From Sarcophilus harrisii (lineage: Eukaryota > Chordata > Mammalia > Dasyuromorphia > Dasyuridae), in contig NC_045429.1 of NCBI RefSeq assembly GCF_902635505.1, positions 132,242,804 to 132,306,803 on the forward strand: a stretch of 64,000 nucleotides of DNA, in the 5' to 3' direction. This document shows, piece after piece, positions 1-11,900 of this stretch. The position numbers and the translations under genes are program-made. Each line of letters opens with the position of its first letter. Position 1 is the first letter of the stretch. The notes beneath the pieces are model-generated. The model did not search any database, was not told the origin of the DNA, and saw nothing but the letters and a program-made list of their open reading frames with translations.

Positions 1-1540
1 GATTCAAAAGCAGTACAAAAGAATACACATATCCAGAAATGTTTCCTTGAGTTCCATGTAGTAATAAGAAAGATGTGCTGATGTGTGTAATATAGATTTA
101 TTAAAATAGACTGGAGTGATCAGAAAAAGTAATGTCCAGGAAGTAGATACTGAGCTGAGTCTTGTAGGGACAAAGAAGACTGATTAACATTCTGAGTGAA
201 GATATATGCAGGAACTGTTCTCCTAAAGACTTCTGAAGATGGGAGGGAAAAATCCACACTCTACAATGACAACCCTTTTTTTGCCTCTGAAGAGCAGGAA
301 GAGAACTGGTTAAGAGTTCTAAGGGAGTTCTAAGGGAGTAACTAAGGCCTTAATTATCTCAGCTCTGCTACTGCCTACCTTTTATGACATAGAGCAAGTT
401 ATTTATCCTTCTGGGCCAGAGTGTGAAATGAGGTGGGGGAGGTGGAAGGGGATGATTAGACTAGGATTATCAACCTCAAAGGTCCTGTCAGCTTCTTGAT
501 CCTCTCTTTCCAAAGGGTCCACATCCTATTTCAAAGAAAAAAAAAAAAAGATGCAAATTGACTATTGGGTGGGGTAGGGAGAGGAGAATCACTTGACTCC
601 AATTTATGAGATGGTCACCCAGTGTGTGTCAAGGTCATCAAAATGTGCTAGAGTGATAAACAGCTTCACAGGTTAAAAGCCTCATTACTTTTCCATCCAT
701 CTAGATTCTCATGGTCTTGTACATCTCTGACTACTTGCAGAAGTCAGTGGTCCTTTAAACCCCAAGATCTGAAGAACTTTCTAGGCAGAGAAGGCTCATG
801 TTTTTCAAAAGAAGGATCATGTTTTTCAAAAGAAAATAGGAGTAGGACAATTAGATAGATATGGAAAGAGTAGAAGTAAAATCCCCATCTGTTTTATGTT
901 GAGTTTCTTTTTTTCCCATAACTGTTCCCAAATACAGTACTCTGTTTATAAATGTTTCTATTGTTGCTCAGAGGATTGTAATCATGCCAACCAAAATGAA
1001 TCTAGAAATCAGCCAGTGTGGAATATTCAGAAGCACTGGTGCAGAACCTGTCTTCCGCTAGATTATATCCAGGGCAGGGAGCCATATTGCTGGGTGGCTG
1101 TCCCCATTAAACCTCTGTGGGATTTTCTCCTTAGCCAGTCATTGGAACAAAGAATCTATTTTTTGAACATGCACAAAGACCAACAGGCAAAATAGATGAT
1201 GGCTGCCAAATCTCGTGGAAATGATGTGAGGGAGGTCTTGCTAACTATCAGTATTGATGGACAGCTGAAGAATAACTTTGCTAAAAGTATTTATAGCGAA
1301 TTACCTGGACTTCTTGTTTCCAATATTTATTAATATTCTCATTGTACTTGGTAATTCTTTCTATTCTCACATTATGCTTTTTTATATCTATCTTAGCTCC
1401 TCCATTAGAAGTTTGAAGGCAGAAAAAAATTGAGATATAGTAGAAATAGAAGTGCTCTTCTTCTTTCTTCATATGCATTAAATTGCCAAGTCCTGTCCAT
1501 TCTATGACAGAGATACATCTCACATTGTACTTTCTCCACC
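1..1540. other. Intergenic stretch without recognised gene
   Basis: A-rich unique-looking sequence. Short direct repeats occur near 330-345 and a 22-base unit is repeated twice at about 793-838. The 99-codon frame at 896-1195 matches nothing I recognise and has no gene-like context. Confidence 0.4.
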
Positions 1541-1544
1541 CAGT

Positions 1545-1765
1545 GAGCCAGCACTCTAGTTCAGGCTTTCATCATATATCACCTGATTGATTTTTGGACA
1601 CCTAACCTCTTCCCTGTCCAAGTCATCCTCTATACATTTGCTAACTTTATTATTCTGAAAGTCTGACTATGTCTATCCCTTGTTCTAGAAGTTTTTAGTG
1701 GCTTATTTATTTGCTTTCCAGATCGCTCAAGTATTGCTCTGATAGCTCTGCATTTATACAAAGGT
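1545..1765 (+). repeat. LINE-2 fragment
   Basis: Diverged match to the L2 3' coding region: cttccctgtccaagtcatcc, then a tctgactatgtctatccctt phrase and a leu/pro-rich reading. Confidence 0.5.
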
Positions 1766-1929
1766 TCAAGCACCATAGCACTTCATTATCATCTAGGGAT
1801 CCACATCAGCCATGATAACAGTAATCTCCAACATCAACAAGATGATGATAAATAATAATAATAAAAGTAACGAGAATTTTTATTGTGCATTATGGTTGGT
1901 AAAGTATTTTTACAACTACAATCTTTTAT

Positions 1930-2105
1930 CCTTCTCCCAAAGACCTTGGGAGATAATTGTTATTATTATTCCTATTTTACAGATGATGAAACTGAGGTAG
2001 ATGGAGGTTTAATGACTTACTCAGGTAAATTCAACTAACAAATGTCTAAGCTGGATTGAAACCTGAATCCACACCTGGTGATCTATTCACTATACAATCT
2101 AGCTT
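1930..2105 (-). repeat. MIR/core-SINE
   Basis: Reads on the minus strand; the plus strand shows ttttacagatgatgaaactg agg, then gattgaaacctgaatcca and a tRNA-like end at ctattcac. Confidence 0.75.
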
Positions 2106-2149
2106 CCAAGAGATAGTAAAAAAAAAGTTTTTCCTGGAAGTGCAGGAAA

Positions 2150-2305
2150 AGATGTTCAGTAGGACAAGGTCAACTCAACTTGGGGGCTCTAGAAAGCAGG
2201 ACACAATATTTTAATCATCCTGGTGTGGGGGCTCTAGAAAACATGGTACATTTTGTCACCCCAATTTGAAAGCTCTTGAAAGCAGGACACAACAAACAAT
2301 TACTC
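2150..2305 (+). repeat. Imperfect tandem-like repeat
   Basis: The phrase gggggctctagaaagcagga occurs near 2180, again altered near 2226, and a third diverged copy lies near 2268-2291 with the shared end gcaggacacaa. Spacing is about 45-47 bases. Confidence 0.4.
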
Positions 2306-2574
2306 TGAATTTAGGAGTAAGGAAATGGCTTGAGTACAAGAATTGCATAATTTATATTTTTAAATAAAGTTTAGTTGTTGATTTAAAAAAAAAGTTTAAG
2401 TTCTAGTTGCTTTAGTTTGATGAATAATAAGAAGGTCCTCTGTGACTGTGTATTAAATAATTCTTTGCCTTCAAAAAATTTCCTGGGTACAGAGAAAGTG
2501 CTACATGTGTCTATAGTGATGATTGAAGTGAAAACTTCAGGTGGATAGAGGAAATTCAGTTACAGAGAAGTTAG

Positions 2575-2660
2575 TTAATTATCAATTGGTAAGTATTCAT
2601 TAAGTACCATGTGCTAGGCACTGTGCTGAGTGCTAGGGATACAAAATAAAACAAAGCTAG
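2575..2660 (-). repeat. LINE-2 3' end
   Basis: Minus-strand L2 terminus: ttaagtaccatgtgctaggc then actgtgctgagtgctaggga. Confidence 0.7.
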
Positions 2661-2824
2661 CTATTTCATTCTGAAAGCAATGTGCACATTAGGGAAAAAA
2701 AGAGGAGAAACAAAAGAAGAAAGCATTAAAAATGAGTTCATAAAATAATGCTCACAATAACATGAATATTTGCACATGAACTGGATGTTTGTGCTGTCAT
2801 AAAGCAAACCAGAGTTATAAAAAG

Positions 2825-2825
<1 letters not shown>

Positions 2826-2868
<43 letters not shown>
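2826..2868. repeat. (TA)n microsatellite
   Basis: About 21 TA units with no interruption. Confidence 0.95.
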
Positions 2869-2869
<1 letters not shown>

Positions 2870-3044
2870 CATTTTTCAGGGGAAACTTCTTTGTGAACTT
2901 ATTTTTTTTTCTTTTGATGCCTTTTTCAATCAAGAACAAAGCCTGTCAAGTTCTTTAAAAAGAAGCTAGACCCTCATTAGACTGGAATCATATAGGTGCA
3001 GCCAGGCTTTCAGATGGGAACAGAATGGCCTTCCCAACCCAGGA

Positions 3045-3165
3045 TAGGAAGCCCATCAGTAGATACCTTTGATGTACCAGACACTGTGCTAAGTATCAAA
3101 GGATATCAAATCAGGACAGGAATATCAAAGTGATAAAAGATAGTCTGCTCTCATGGATCTCAGCA
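3045..3165 (-). repeat. LINE-2 3' end
   Basis: Contains gatgtaccagacactgtgct, the L2 3' terminal phrase in reverse, followed by the L2 'ctctcatggatctcag' region. Confidence 0.6.
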
Positions 3166-3659
3166 GTATTATCTAACAAACAAGTCAAGCTGCAGATCAG
3201 GAATGGGGAGGTTCATGTATCAGTTCATCAATTGACTTAATTTCAAGACTTTAGACAAGTCTCTTTTCTCTCTGTCTCTGATTCTTCATGTGCATAAGGA
3301 AGATGACCAAAACAATTACTTCTGAGAAAAATATGAATGATTGGGATAGTGTCTTTGAATTAAACGTTCCGCATGAAACTTGAAGGACCCAAGATTTCAT
3401 CATGTTCCCTTCCACCACCAACACATATCATAATTCCTCTACAAATTGCTATGATTCCCCTCAAAAAATTCATCACTTGTTGACTATAAGCTTATGACAA
3501 CAAGCCTCTCTGACCTTAATTAGGTGATCCTTCAAATGACAGACAGAGCCCCTTATTAGCTCCTATTTGAAACTCTCCCAGACAGTTAGGACCTAGAAAC
3601 ACTTTTCTTTTGACCTGACTTTAAACAATCTGGACTTAACTTCTCACCATTATAAGACA

Positions 3660-4020
3660 TTAGAGTAAATTTGGAAGGAGAGAGCTACAGCATTAAGCAC
3701 TCTTGGGTCAGATGTCATATATCATAAGTATAAGAATTTTAGATCACTTTGGTATTAGACTTGCTCAGCTTGACTGCCCTAGAGGGCAAAACCATGAGCA
3801 ATAGGGGAAAGCTATAAAGAAGCCAGTTTAGGCTTAGGAGAATTTCCTACCTGGAGAAGAAAAAAAAAAAAAAACAAACTTTATAACCATTAGAGTTGTA
3901 CCTAAATGGAATGGTATACTTGGAGAGGGTCTCCTCCACAGAATTCTTTAAGCAAGGACTAAATAACCATTTATTGTATATTTTAAAATGGTGATTCCTT
4001 TCATGTGTTAATGGACTGTA
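3660..4020 (+). repeat. CR1/L3-type LINE remnant
   Basis: Diverged match to the CR1/L3 3' region: gccctagagggcaaaaccat, then aatttcctacctggag, then a 'gagttgtacctaaatggaat' phrase. An A-run near 3860 interrupts it. Confidence 0.55.
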
Positions 4021-4033
4021 TCAGTCTCTAATT

Positions 4034-4362
4034 TGTAGGTGGTAGGAGCCAAAATGAGCAGGCTAGAGACAGAAATCAAATAGAAGTTTAATTTCAAAGT
4101 GAGAGAAATGGTTTGCAAGCAAGAAGAGTATCTAGACACTTGTACTGGAGCCTATCCCTAGTGGGGGAACCCGAGGTAGTGTGGGGAGATTTCAGTACTT
4201 ATATCAATGGCTACACAGTGAGCTGCAGCCAATGAGGGGTAACATAAATGAGATTTTGTAGCAGAGCTTCATGACCAGAACATGGGTACTTGTCTGAGCT
4301 TGTCCAGTGCTTGTCCAAGCTCAGAGAACACCAGGTGCTGGTCAAAGTAATACAATAGTTAC
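4034..4362 (-). repeat. Solo LTR of an endogenous retrovirus-like element
   Basis: The 329-bp block is flanked by exact 6-base duplications ctaatt (4028-4033 and 4363-4368). On the minus strand it shows promoter-like and polyadenylation-like sequence in LTR order. No internal coding region is attached, so it is a fossil solo LTR. The 6-base duplication suggests a class II-like family; age looks old. Confidence 0.55.
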
Positions 4363-4469
4363 CTAATTTTACCAAAGGGTAAAGGATCCTTTACAAAGGA
4401 TTATTGTTATGCCAAACTCGGGCTTTTTCATAAAAAAGAAACTGAGAACCAAAATTGAATTTGCTCAGA

Positions 4470-4720
4470 AAAAGCAACTACATTTTTATCAACAGATTCT
4501 CATCCTCTCTTTCCTGGATTGTTGTAATAATCTGATAATTGATAACTTTGCTTCAAGTCTCTCTCTTCTCCAATCTATAATTCACATAAATGCCAAAGTG
4601 ATACCCTTAAAGGTCTGAACATGTCACTCCACTGTCATAGATTCCAATGCACCTCTAGGAGACTATATCTCCATACTCATAGCATCTCTAGTATCAAAAA
4701 TGAAATAATTTGTTTGATCA
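4470..4720 (+). repeat. LINE-2 fragment
   Basis: Match to L2: ctttcctggattgttgtaat, then a 'gtgataccctta' and gtcactccactgtc order typical of L2 ORF2 3' sequence. Confidence 0.65.
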
Positions 4721-4821
4721 CATAATAAATAATAGAGTTTCGACAAACTCCCAATCTAGAATCCTATGCTACAAAGAATGTCTCTAAACAGTATCAAATA
4801 TGGTAGTAAGTACCCAGGAAA

Positions 4822-4842
4822 CACACACACACACACACACAG
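4822..4842. repeat. (CA)n microsatellite
   Basis: Uninterrupted CA run. Confidence 0.9.
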
Positions 4843-4940
4843 CCTCCACTGAATGTTATACAGGATAGTGGGTGGTCTGGAGGAGAGTAACACAAACGAG
4901 AATGGTCATTTGAAGCTAAGAAACATATCACCTAAAATAC

Positions 4941-4971
<31 letters not shown>

Positions 4972-5249
4972 GACCAGAATGTTTACCTATAATATAGCGT
5001 CAGTCTAATTCACACATCCCACCTGTGACATTATGGGGAACCTTTACCTGTAGGCTATCTTTATTCATCTTTTCCACTCAGGGCAGCTCACAGATTTTGT
5101 TTGCTTCTCATTGAAAAAAAAGAAAAAAGAAAAGAAAAAAGTACCCTGTGCCATATAAGGCAAGAGGAAGTTTCAAGCTCTAGAGTGTTTGGCTGGCTAT
5201 GTCTGTGTGTGACAGCCCCATGATGCTTCTTCCTGTCTCCGTTACATTG

Positions 5250-5419
5250 TGAATTTCCACCTGCCCCCACTCTCTGCTTATAATGCACAACATATGAGCT
5301 TAGAACTGTTCAGTCTCCTTCTTCAGCAGTGGATTAGTTGTGGCAGAGTGTCATGCTGTTTCTCCCATTTTGTACAGTTCATCAGAGGTGAAAGAACTCT
5401 GGCTGAAGACCCTCCAAGG
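5250..5419 (+). other. TAGAP: Probable TAGAP 5' non-coding exon
   Basis: A strong donor (gtaagt) begins at 5420, and the next acceptor upstream of the initiator lies at 5902-5903, so a leader exon ending at 5419 is likely. Its 5' end is not visible; TATA-like strings occur near 5154 and 5278 but neither is decisive. The exon contains no extension of the TAGAP frame. The alternative is that transcription starts within the exon that holds the ATG. Confidence 0.35.
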
Positions 5420-5903
5420 GTAAGTACTTTGGATTACCACTAAGTAATAAATATGAAGTCTCGCCTAATCATGGATAATTGACAGTACCATCTAAGTGAA
5501 CAGCTGCATATCTCAAAGATTCTGAGTGCCGAAATGTGCTATCTCTACTATTACATCTGCTGGATTTGTTCTCTTTGCCTCTACAAGTAGCTAAATTCCT
5601 GAAAAAGGCAAAAATCTTGATCATTTAAAAGCTGTTTTGACATCAGTTGGCATTGAATGATGGATGAAAAATCATTCGTTCAAAAATTAAACTCGAATTT
5701 GAAAGTAAACAATAATGTATTTTGGAATGATAAAGTTCTCAAACAAATAATTTAGGAAATAAATGAGATAGATCCTCTCTTCAGAGCATCTGGCAACAGA
5801 TTTTTTATTTTTATTTTTTAAATCATTTTCTCTCAAAATAATTTTTAAAGTCTGCAATTGACTTGGAGTGAGCTTAACTCTCCTGCCTGTTCCTTTATTC
5901 CAG

Positions 5904-5988
5904 GCAGAGTCAAGAGAAGAGAGGAATAAAGTTCATCACCATTCAATCAGTCCAAGCTCTGATGAAGGTGTTAAGTGGCTGCAATGCT
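5904..5988 (+). CDS. TAGAP: TAGAP first coding exon (5' UTR plus 9 codons)
   Basis: The exon follows a pyrimidine-rich acceptor ending at 5903. The leader runs to 5961 and the coding part is 5962-5988 (MKVLSGCNA), followed by donor gtaagt. The exon ends in phase 0. The short peptide aligns residue for residue in length with human MKLRSSHNA. Confidence 0.85.
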
Positions 5989-8900
5989 GTAAGTATCCCC
6001 ACTGTTTTTAAAAATTCGTGTTTCTTTACAGTTTAGAACCCCAAGACCATTCATCACTCTCATGTTCTGTTCTCTTTTCTTTTTCTTACAGTCCAAAACA
6101 CTAAATGCCAATGACATGGAAACTTTAATTGAGTGTCAGTCAGAGGTAAGAAGTAAATTAAATATTTGATCTTGGATCAGAATTTCAATTCATTTGAGCC
6201 TTGTTTGGGATAGATATATAAACATACAAAAGTGAAACAAGCTAGCATGAAAAAAAACCCTGATTTTGGTGTTTGAACGCCCAGGGTCAAATCCTAGTTG
6301 TAGTACTTATGTTATATGGTCCTTTGGGCATCATTTAGTCTGTCTGAACCTCAATTTCTTTCTCTATAAAATCTAGTTTATAGACTAGACTAGATTTTCT
6401 CTAAAGTCTCATCCAGTCTAAAGCTATCATTCCATAATGTAGCAATTTAAATTTCCACTGAAGCCAGAATCTGCTACATATTATTTCTTAGAGTCATATT
6501 AATTAATTCTAGAGAATTATATAATTATTATATAATGTCTCAATATCAGAAGCAATGAGTTATATAATTAATTCTAGAGAAGCAGAAGAGAATTAATATA
6601 CAGAACAAGACATTTTGGGATATAGTTAATATAGGAATTTGTTTTGCTCTACTGTGCATATTTGTTATGAGGGTTTGAGTTGTTTGGGTTTGTTTGTTTT
6701 CATCTAGGGGAGAGAAGAGAAGGGGAGAAAATGCGTGTTTGTTCATTTAAAATTTTTAATTTTAAAAATGATTAATTTTAGACTCCAGGAATTGACTTAA
6801 TATATTCTAATTTCTTTTAAAATAAGTAAAACATTCTCAGTGTCATATGCAGAGTTGATTTAGATACAGGATGGCTTTAATGAAGGATTTCTAACGGAGA
6901 TAAATATCTTTTTAGGGTGATGTCAAAGAACACCACTTGCTGCCACAAAGTGATAGTGAAGATGGGATTTGCCACCTGATTGGTGAGTTTCAAAAATAAA
7001 CTCATATCTTATATAAATGTTCTTGGTTTGCAAAACCACAAAGGCTTCAGTACTAGGAATTTCTGTTTTATAAGTGCTCTGTTAACCACTAGAGAACATT
7101 AACACTTAAATGACTTTAACCTGTGGGCTCAGGAACAGATGGCTCAGAAAAAGGCGGCACTGTGTTCTCTTCTCTCTAGAACCTTCTCTTAAAAGCTCTG
7201 GATCAGTTTAATGACTACCTCTTACACTTCTGATGATATCATTCCAGGGCTGAGGGAACAATGTGCATGTAAATACTACAAATATGACATATTCTCCATC
7301 TCTCTTTCCCTTCTCTCTTTTAGTGCCTTGGACCTTAGATTTTTTAGTAATTTTTGCTTTTACGTTAAAAACCTTTGGTAATTGTACCACCACCAACATT
7401 CTTTAACTCAATTTTTATAAAGTTTCTTCAGTATATTTCACCCAAATGAAGTCCTAATGGCTCTCCTGAGCTTTAACAGGCATTGTATATGGAAACTAGT
7501 CAGTATGTTTTTATATTAACTAAGAAGTAGCATGGATAGAAAACTGTCTTCAGAACTAGGAAGACTTGGTCCAAATTGATACACACTAGTTACATAACCT
7601 AGGCTTAATCACTCAACCTCTAAGTGCTCTGAGAAACTCAAAAGACGGTAAATTACAAAGAAGGTATTGACATGTATTGATAAAGGAAATTTCTTTGCCA
7701 GAGAGCACTATATGCTATTGTAATATCCTATTTAGGAACTAAAATATAAAGTTGCTAAAATGAGAACTTGTCAAATAAAAGCTCAATTTCTAGTTTGTGA
7801 GGAAAAGAATAAAACTCCATGGCTAAGAGTTGCACTGAAAATTCCCAAGTGCAAGGTTTGGCTATGGGCATTTTCCCCATTTAGTAATAATAGGAAGACA
7901 CAGCCCAAGCTGGCTGCTAAAGAAAGCACCAACAGAGATGGCCCTCTCGTGGCCAGCTAATGCCATTGTGTCTCCAAAGAATTACGGCTGGTTTTACTCT
8001 CTCATCTTTATGACACTAACTTCCTCTCAGAGAGTTTCATTTTCTTCATCTGCATAATAGAGAAATAAGAATACAGAGTCATTTCACCAAAGCATAAAAC
8101 ACATGGATAAGTGTCCGGCCAGAAATGGCCAGTGTGGTTATTAAAACCACCATTTTCAGACTTGAGTGTTGGTGATCCACATGTTGTTTCACTGACCTTC
8201 TAGAGAAAATTCTTGCCTCAGCATAAAAACAGGAAAGGTGGAGACTTGTAGTTGTCTTGTGTTGGTGTTTAGGGCTCAGTTGCCTTGGTGATAATATGGT
8301 TGCTTTCAGTCAGGGTTTTCTTGATCATCTCTTTTACCTTCTCTGTTCCACGTTACATATATTTATTTATGTCCCATTAGCTACCCGGCAATTCGGTCTA
8401 AGTTGTCTCTTGCTTGCTGTTATTTGGCACAGAAAATAAGAAGAGAAAGGTGATACCGTGGCCTTTCCCCATGAGAAGGACAGCTTCTTCATCAGACTCT
8501 TCTGGACCTTTAGCACCAGAATGGAAACCTTCCCTATTTGACCAGCCCTTGTCAAAAATCTGCAATGACGATGATGTCCTTCCCCAGCCCATTCAGGTAG
8601 ACTGGGTTCCAAACCCACTTGGGTTATGTCTTCCTGTTGAATGTCAGCTCTTGCTGAGACTATTGAAGTAAAGTTATTCCCTAGTGGTCCTTTCCTTTTT
8701 GGAACAGAATTTGCAATCATGAGCACATCAGGGAAATGCACGCTCTCTTCCCTCCTTCCCAAGGGAATACTCAACATCCCCAGTATTGCAGACTTACTTT
8801 CTATAAGATAATGTATCTATGTATCTATAAGAGATATAGAATATTGTGAACACACAATGTTCAACACTCAATATATTTCTATCAGGGCTTTTCAACCTGG

Positions 8901-11900
8901 GGCCCATAAACTTTGAGGTTTTGGGGGTTTTTTTCAACATTTTGGTAACTATATTGCAATATAATTGGTTTCCTTTGTTGCGCTATATATTTCACATTCT
9001 GAGAAGGGGTCCACCAGACTACCAAAGCGGGGATCATGACACCAAAAAGGGGTAAAGAAGCCCTGATATATGAGACAGGCTTATAACAAAGAGAGCTAGA
9101 GGTGAATCTGAGTAAATTCAAATTACATTACAATACAAATTGCTATGTAAAGTAACTACAGCATTTCCCATGAGTACCTTTCCTTGTAAGCTGGGCAATG
9201 CTGAAGAGAATAGTGAGTGAAAAAAGTTGAAGAAAAAGACCTATGTATAAAAGCTGCTAGCTTGAGGTTTCTGACATTTCTGGCACAAAACTTGAAAAAG
9301 GAACAACTTGATGCAAAAGGCATTGTGATGCTAGGATTGGTCCTGAATTTGAGACAAAAATAATCTCTCCCCAATCTTGATATGATCTTAGGCCCATGAA
9401 CCTCAGCAAATTAGGGCTATAGGATTTGCTTCAGCCAATCCAATAAATGTAATCATTTTTCATTTCTATACGTGTTTCCTCTAGGAAATTCTTAATATTC
9501 TTCGGAACAAAGGCCCCTCAACAGAAGGAATATTTAGAAAGGCTGCCAATGAAAAGGCCCGAAAAGAGCTTAAAGAAGAGCTCAACTCTGGAGGAATGGT
9601 CAATTTGGATACCAGACCTGTGCACCTACTGGCTGCAGTTTTTAAGGTAAATTTATATCATGAGTTATAAATCACAGATCTAGAACTGGAAGGGATCTCT
9701 GGTGCCCATCTAATCCCACTCCTTCATTTTATAGATAAGGAAATTGAGGTATAAATTGCCCAAGTCACATAGATAGCAAGTACATAGGCTAATATTCAAA
9801 TCAGGGCTGAAATGATAGATATAGATTGGAGATTATAATGAATTTATGACTGATTATTTTAACAAAATAAGTACTTACATAATTCTAAGATTCAGAAAAC
9901 TTTCTTTTAAAAGCTGACATTTCAGTGAACTTCTCCTTATTCAGCCTCTTAATTATCCCAGATTCTTGTAGGAATAGGAAATACCAAAATTGATTTTTAA
10001 CCAGTCTCATTTAGAATACACTTCTGTTTTTGGTTCATACCTGGAAATGTAATTTTATACTTGCCAGCAGCTGATCATTGAAGAGCAAGCAATGTGAAAT
10101 AGAATAGTTTCCCCAATGAGATCAAAGGAATAAGATAAATGTATTAAGGTAGGAACTGGTTTCCTGGGAAGGAATCTTGTCAAAGATATTGGCATGTTCC
10201 ACAACAGAGAGTTGTTAAGCTACATACCTTTTCTTCAAATAGGATTTCCTCAGGAGTATCCCCCTGAAACTTCTTTCATCAGATCTATTTGAAGAATGGA
10301 TGACAGCCCTAGAGAAGCCAAATGAGGAGGACAAAATTGAGAGCCTGAAACAGTAAGTAATAAAAGCAATTGATTTCTGGAATCAATTCTCTACAACAAA
10401 AGACATAGGATCAGAAATTGAGAGAAGCAAGGGGTTTCATAAGTCTAACCTTAGGCAATAAGCTAGAATATTTTGTGGCTGAATTTTATAAGATCATAGA
10501 GTTGTTAAGACTTGGATAACTTGTTCACCAAATGCCAGAATGTGAAAACTAGGCAGCACTGAAAGCTTGAAAGGCATAGGTTGTTGTGAATCCAATAAAA
10601 GGAAATAAAAGGAACTTTTACAAAGCAGGCAATAAATGGATAGAATTCATTACACCAAATATTTCATTATATTTTGAATAAAAATATAGTTTTGAGGAAC
10701 TTTTAACTAAATTCATCAATGATAAATCCATTAAAATTTATTAAACAAAACTAAAGGTTTCTAGGGACACCTCTTACCTTCTGAATTTGAGGTCACATAG
10801 AATGAATGAGCTAGCCTACAAAATATTCCCCCCATGATCCTTCCAGATACAGAATATGGAATGGAACAATAAAACAGTCATCTTCCTCAGGCTAGCATTC
10901 TTATGGAAATTATCTAGAATTAAATAAGTTTATCAATATAAACATTTAATATTCAATGTATTCAATATTAAATATAACAATTGAATTTAGTATGTTCATT
11001 ATTCAATTTAAGTACATCTTTCAAGGCACTATGTATTTGAATAACTAATAAAAGCTAGATCTGTTAGTGAAAAGATAATCCTAAAATCGCCAGGAACGTG
11101 CTGTGCAGATAAAGATAAATCTGCTGTGCAGATTATGTAAACATCATATTTTCTGCACATGACTGGATAGCTAAAGGACAACTTAGCATAAAAGACACTG
11201 AAGTCTTGTGTTGTTTTTTTTTTTCTTCAAAAGAAGAATTTTAAGATTATCTCAATAGAAGAATTCAAAATACTTTTCAAACACCGATTCTTTTTCTGTG
11301 AGAAAGGAAACAAGAAATACCATCCTTCCATTTCACAAACAAAAAGATTGAGATACCAACATAATTTATAGTTCTTACTAAATATGGTTACCACATTGAT
11401 TATCTTCATGAGCACGGCTTGGAAGGTTGTTTTTCTCAATCTTTGATATGTTTGCTGCCTTTCTTTGGTGATGGCTGCAGCTCAAAGAAATGCCCAAGAT
11501 CATATACTATGAAAACAGGTACCGCAGTGTCCAAAAATGAGGAAAAATCACTCTCAGCTAACAGGTAGTTCATACAAGATGACTTTCAAGTACAAAACAA
11601 GACTACAGAGCTTTCTTGAATCATAAAATTATGGTGTTAGAAGGAATTTCATTTGCAGTCATGCTTGAAAATTACATCTAGTAGTATTTAAGTGTGATGA
11701 TATTAGTGTTTTTGTTTATAAAGGCCTTACTTATTAAGTCTTCACAGCCCTTTGGTGAATCAGTTTCAGGGGTATACTCAGCTAGCTGCCACTGGACATT
11801 TCTGAATGGAAGTTTCTCAATGCTAAGTTTTGTCTGATCTGTACATGTATGCTTTGCTCTTCTAATTATCCTCATTTTAAAAGGAAGTGCTAGTTAATAC

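Noticed and set aside
896-1195. 99-codon frame with several cysteines
   Set aside because: No recognisable family, no splice or promoter context; length is expected by chance in a 64-kb window.
8367-8777. 136-codon minus-strand frame
   Set aside because: It is the antisense of TAGAP coding exon 4 and its flanks.
11678-11875. Minus-strand frame with TKLSIEKLPFR, faintly like the histone H3 STELLIRKLPF helix
   Set aside because: Only a few residues agree, the nucleotide alignment to H3 is poor, and no other H3 segment is found next to it.
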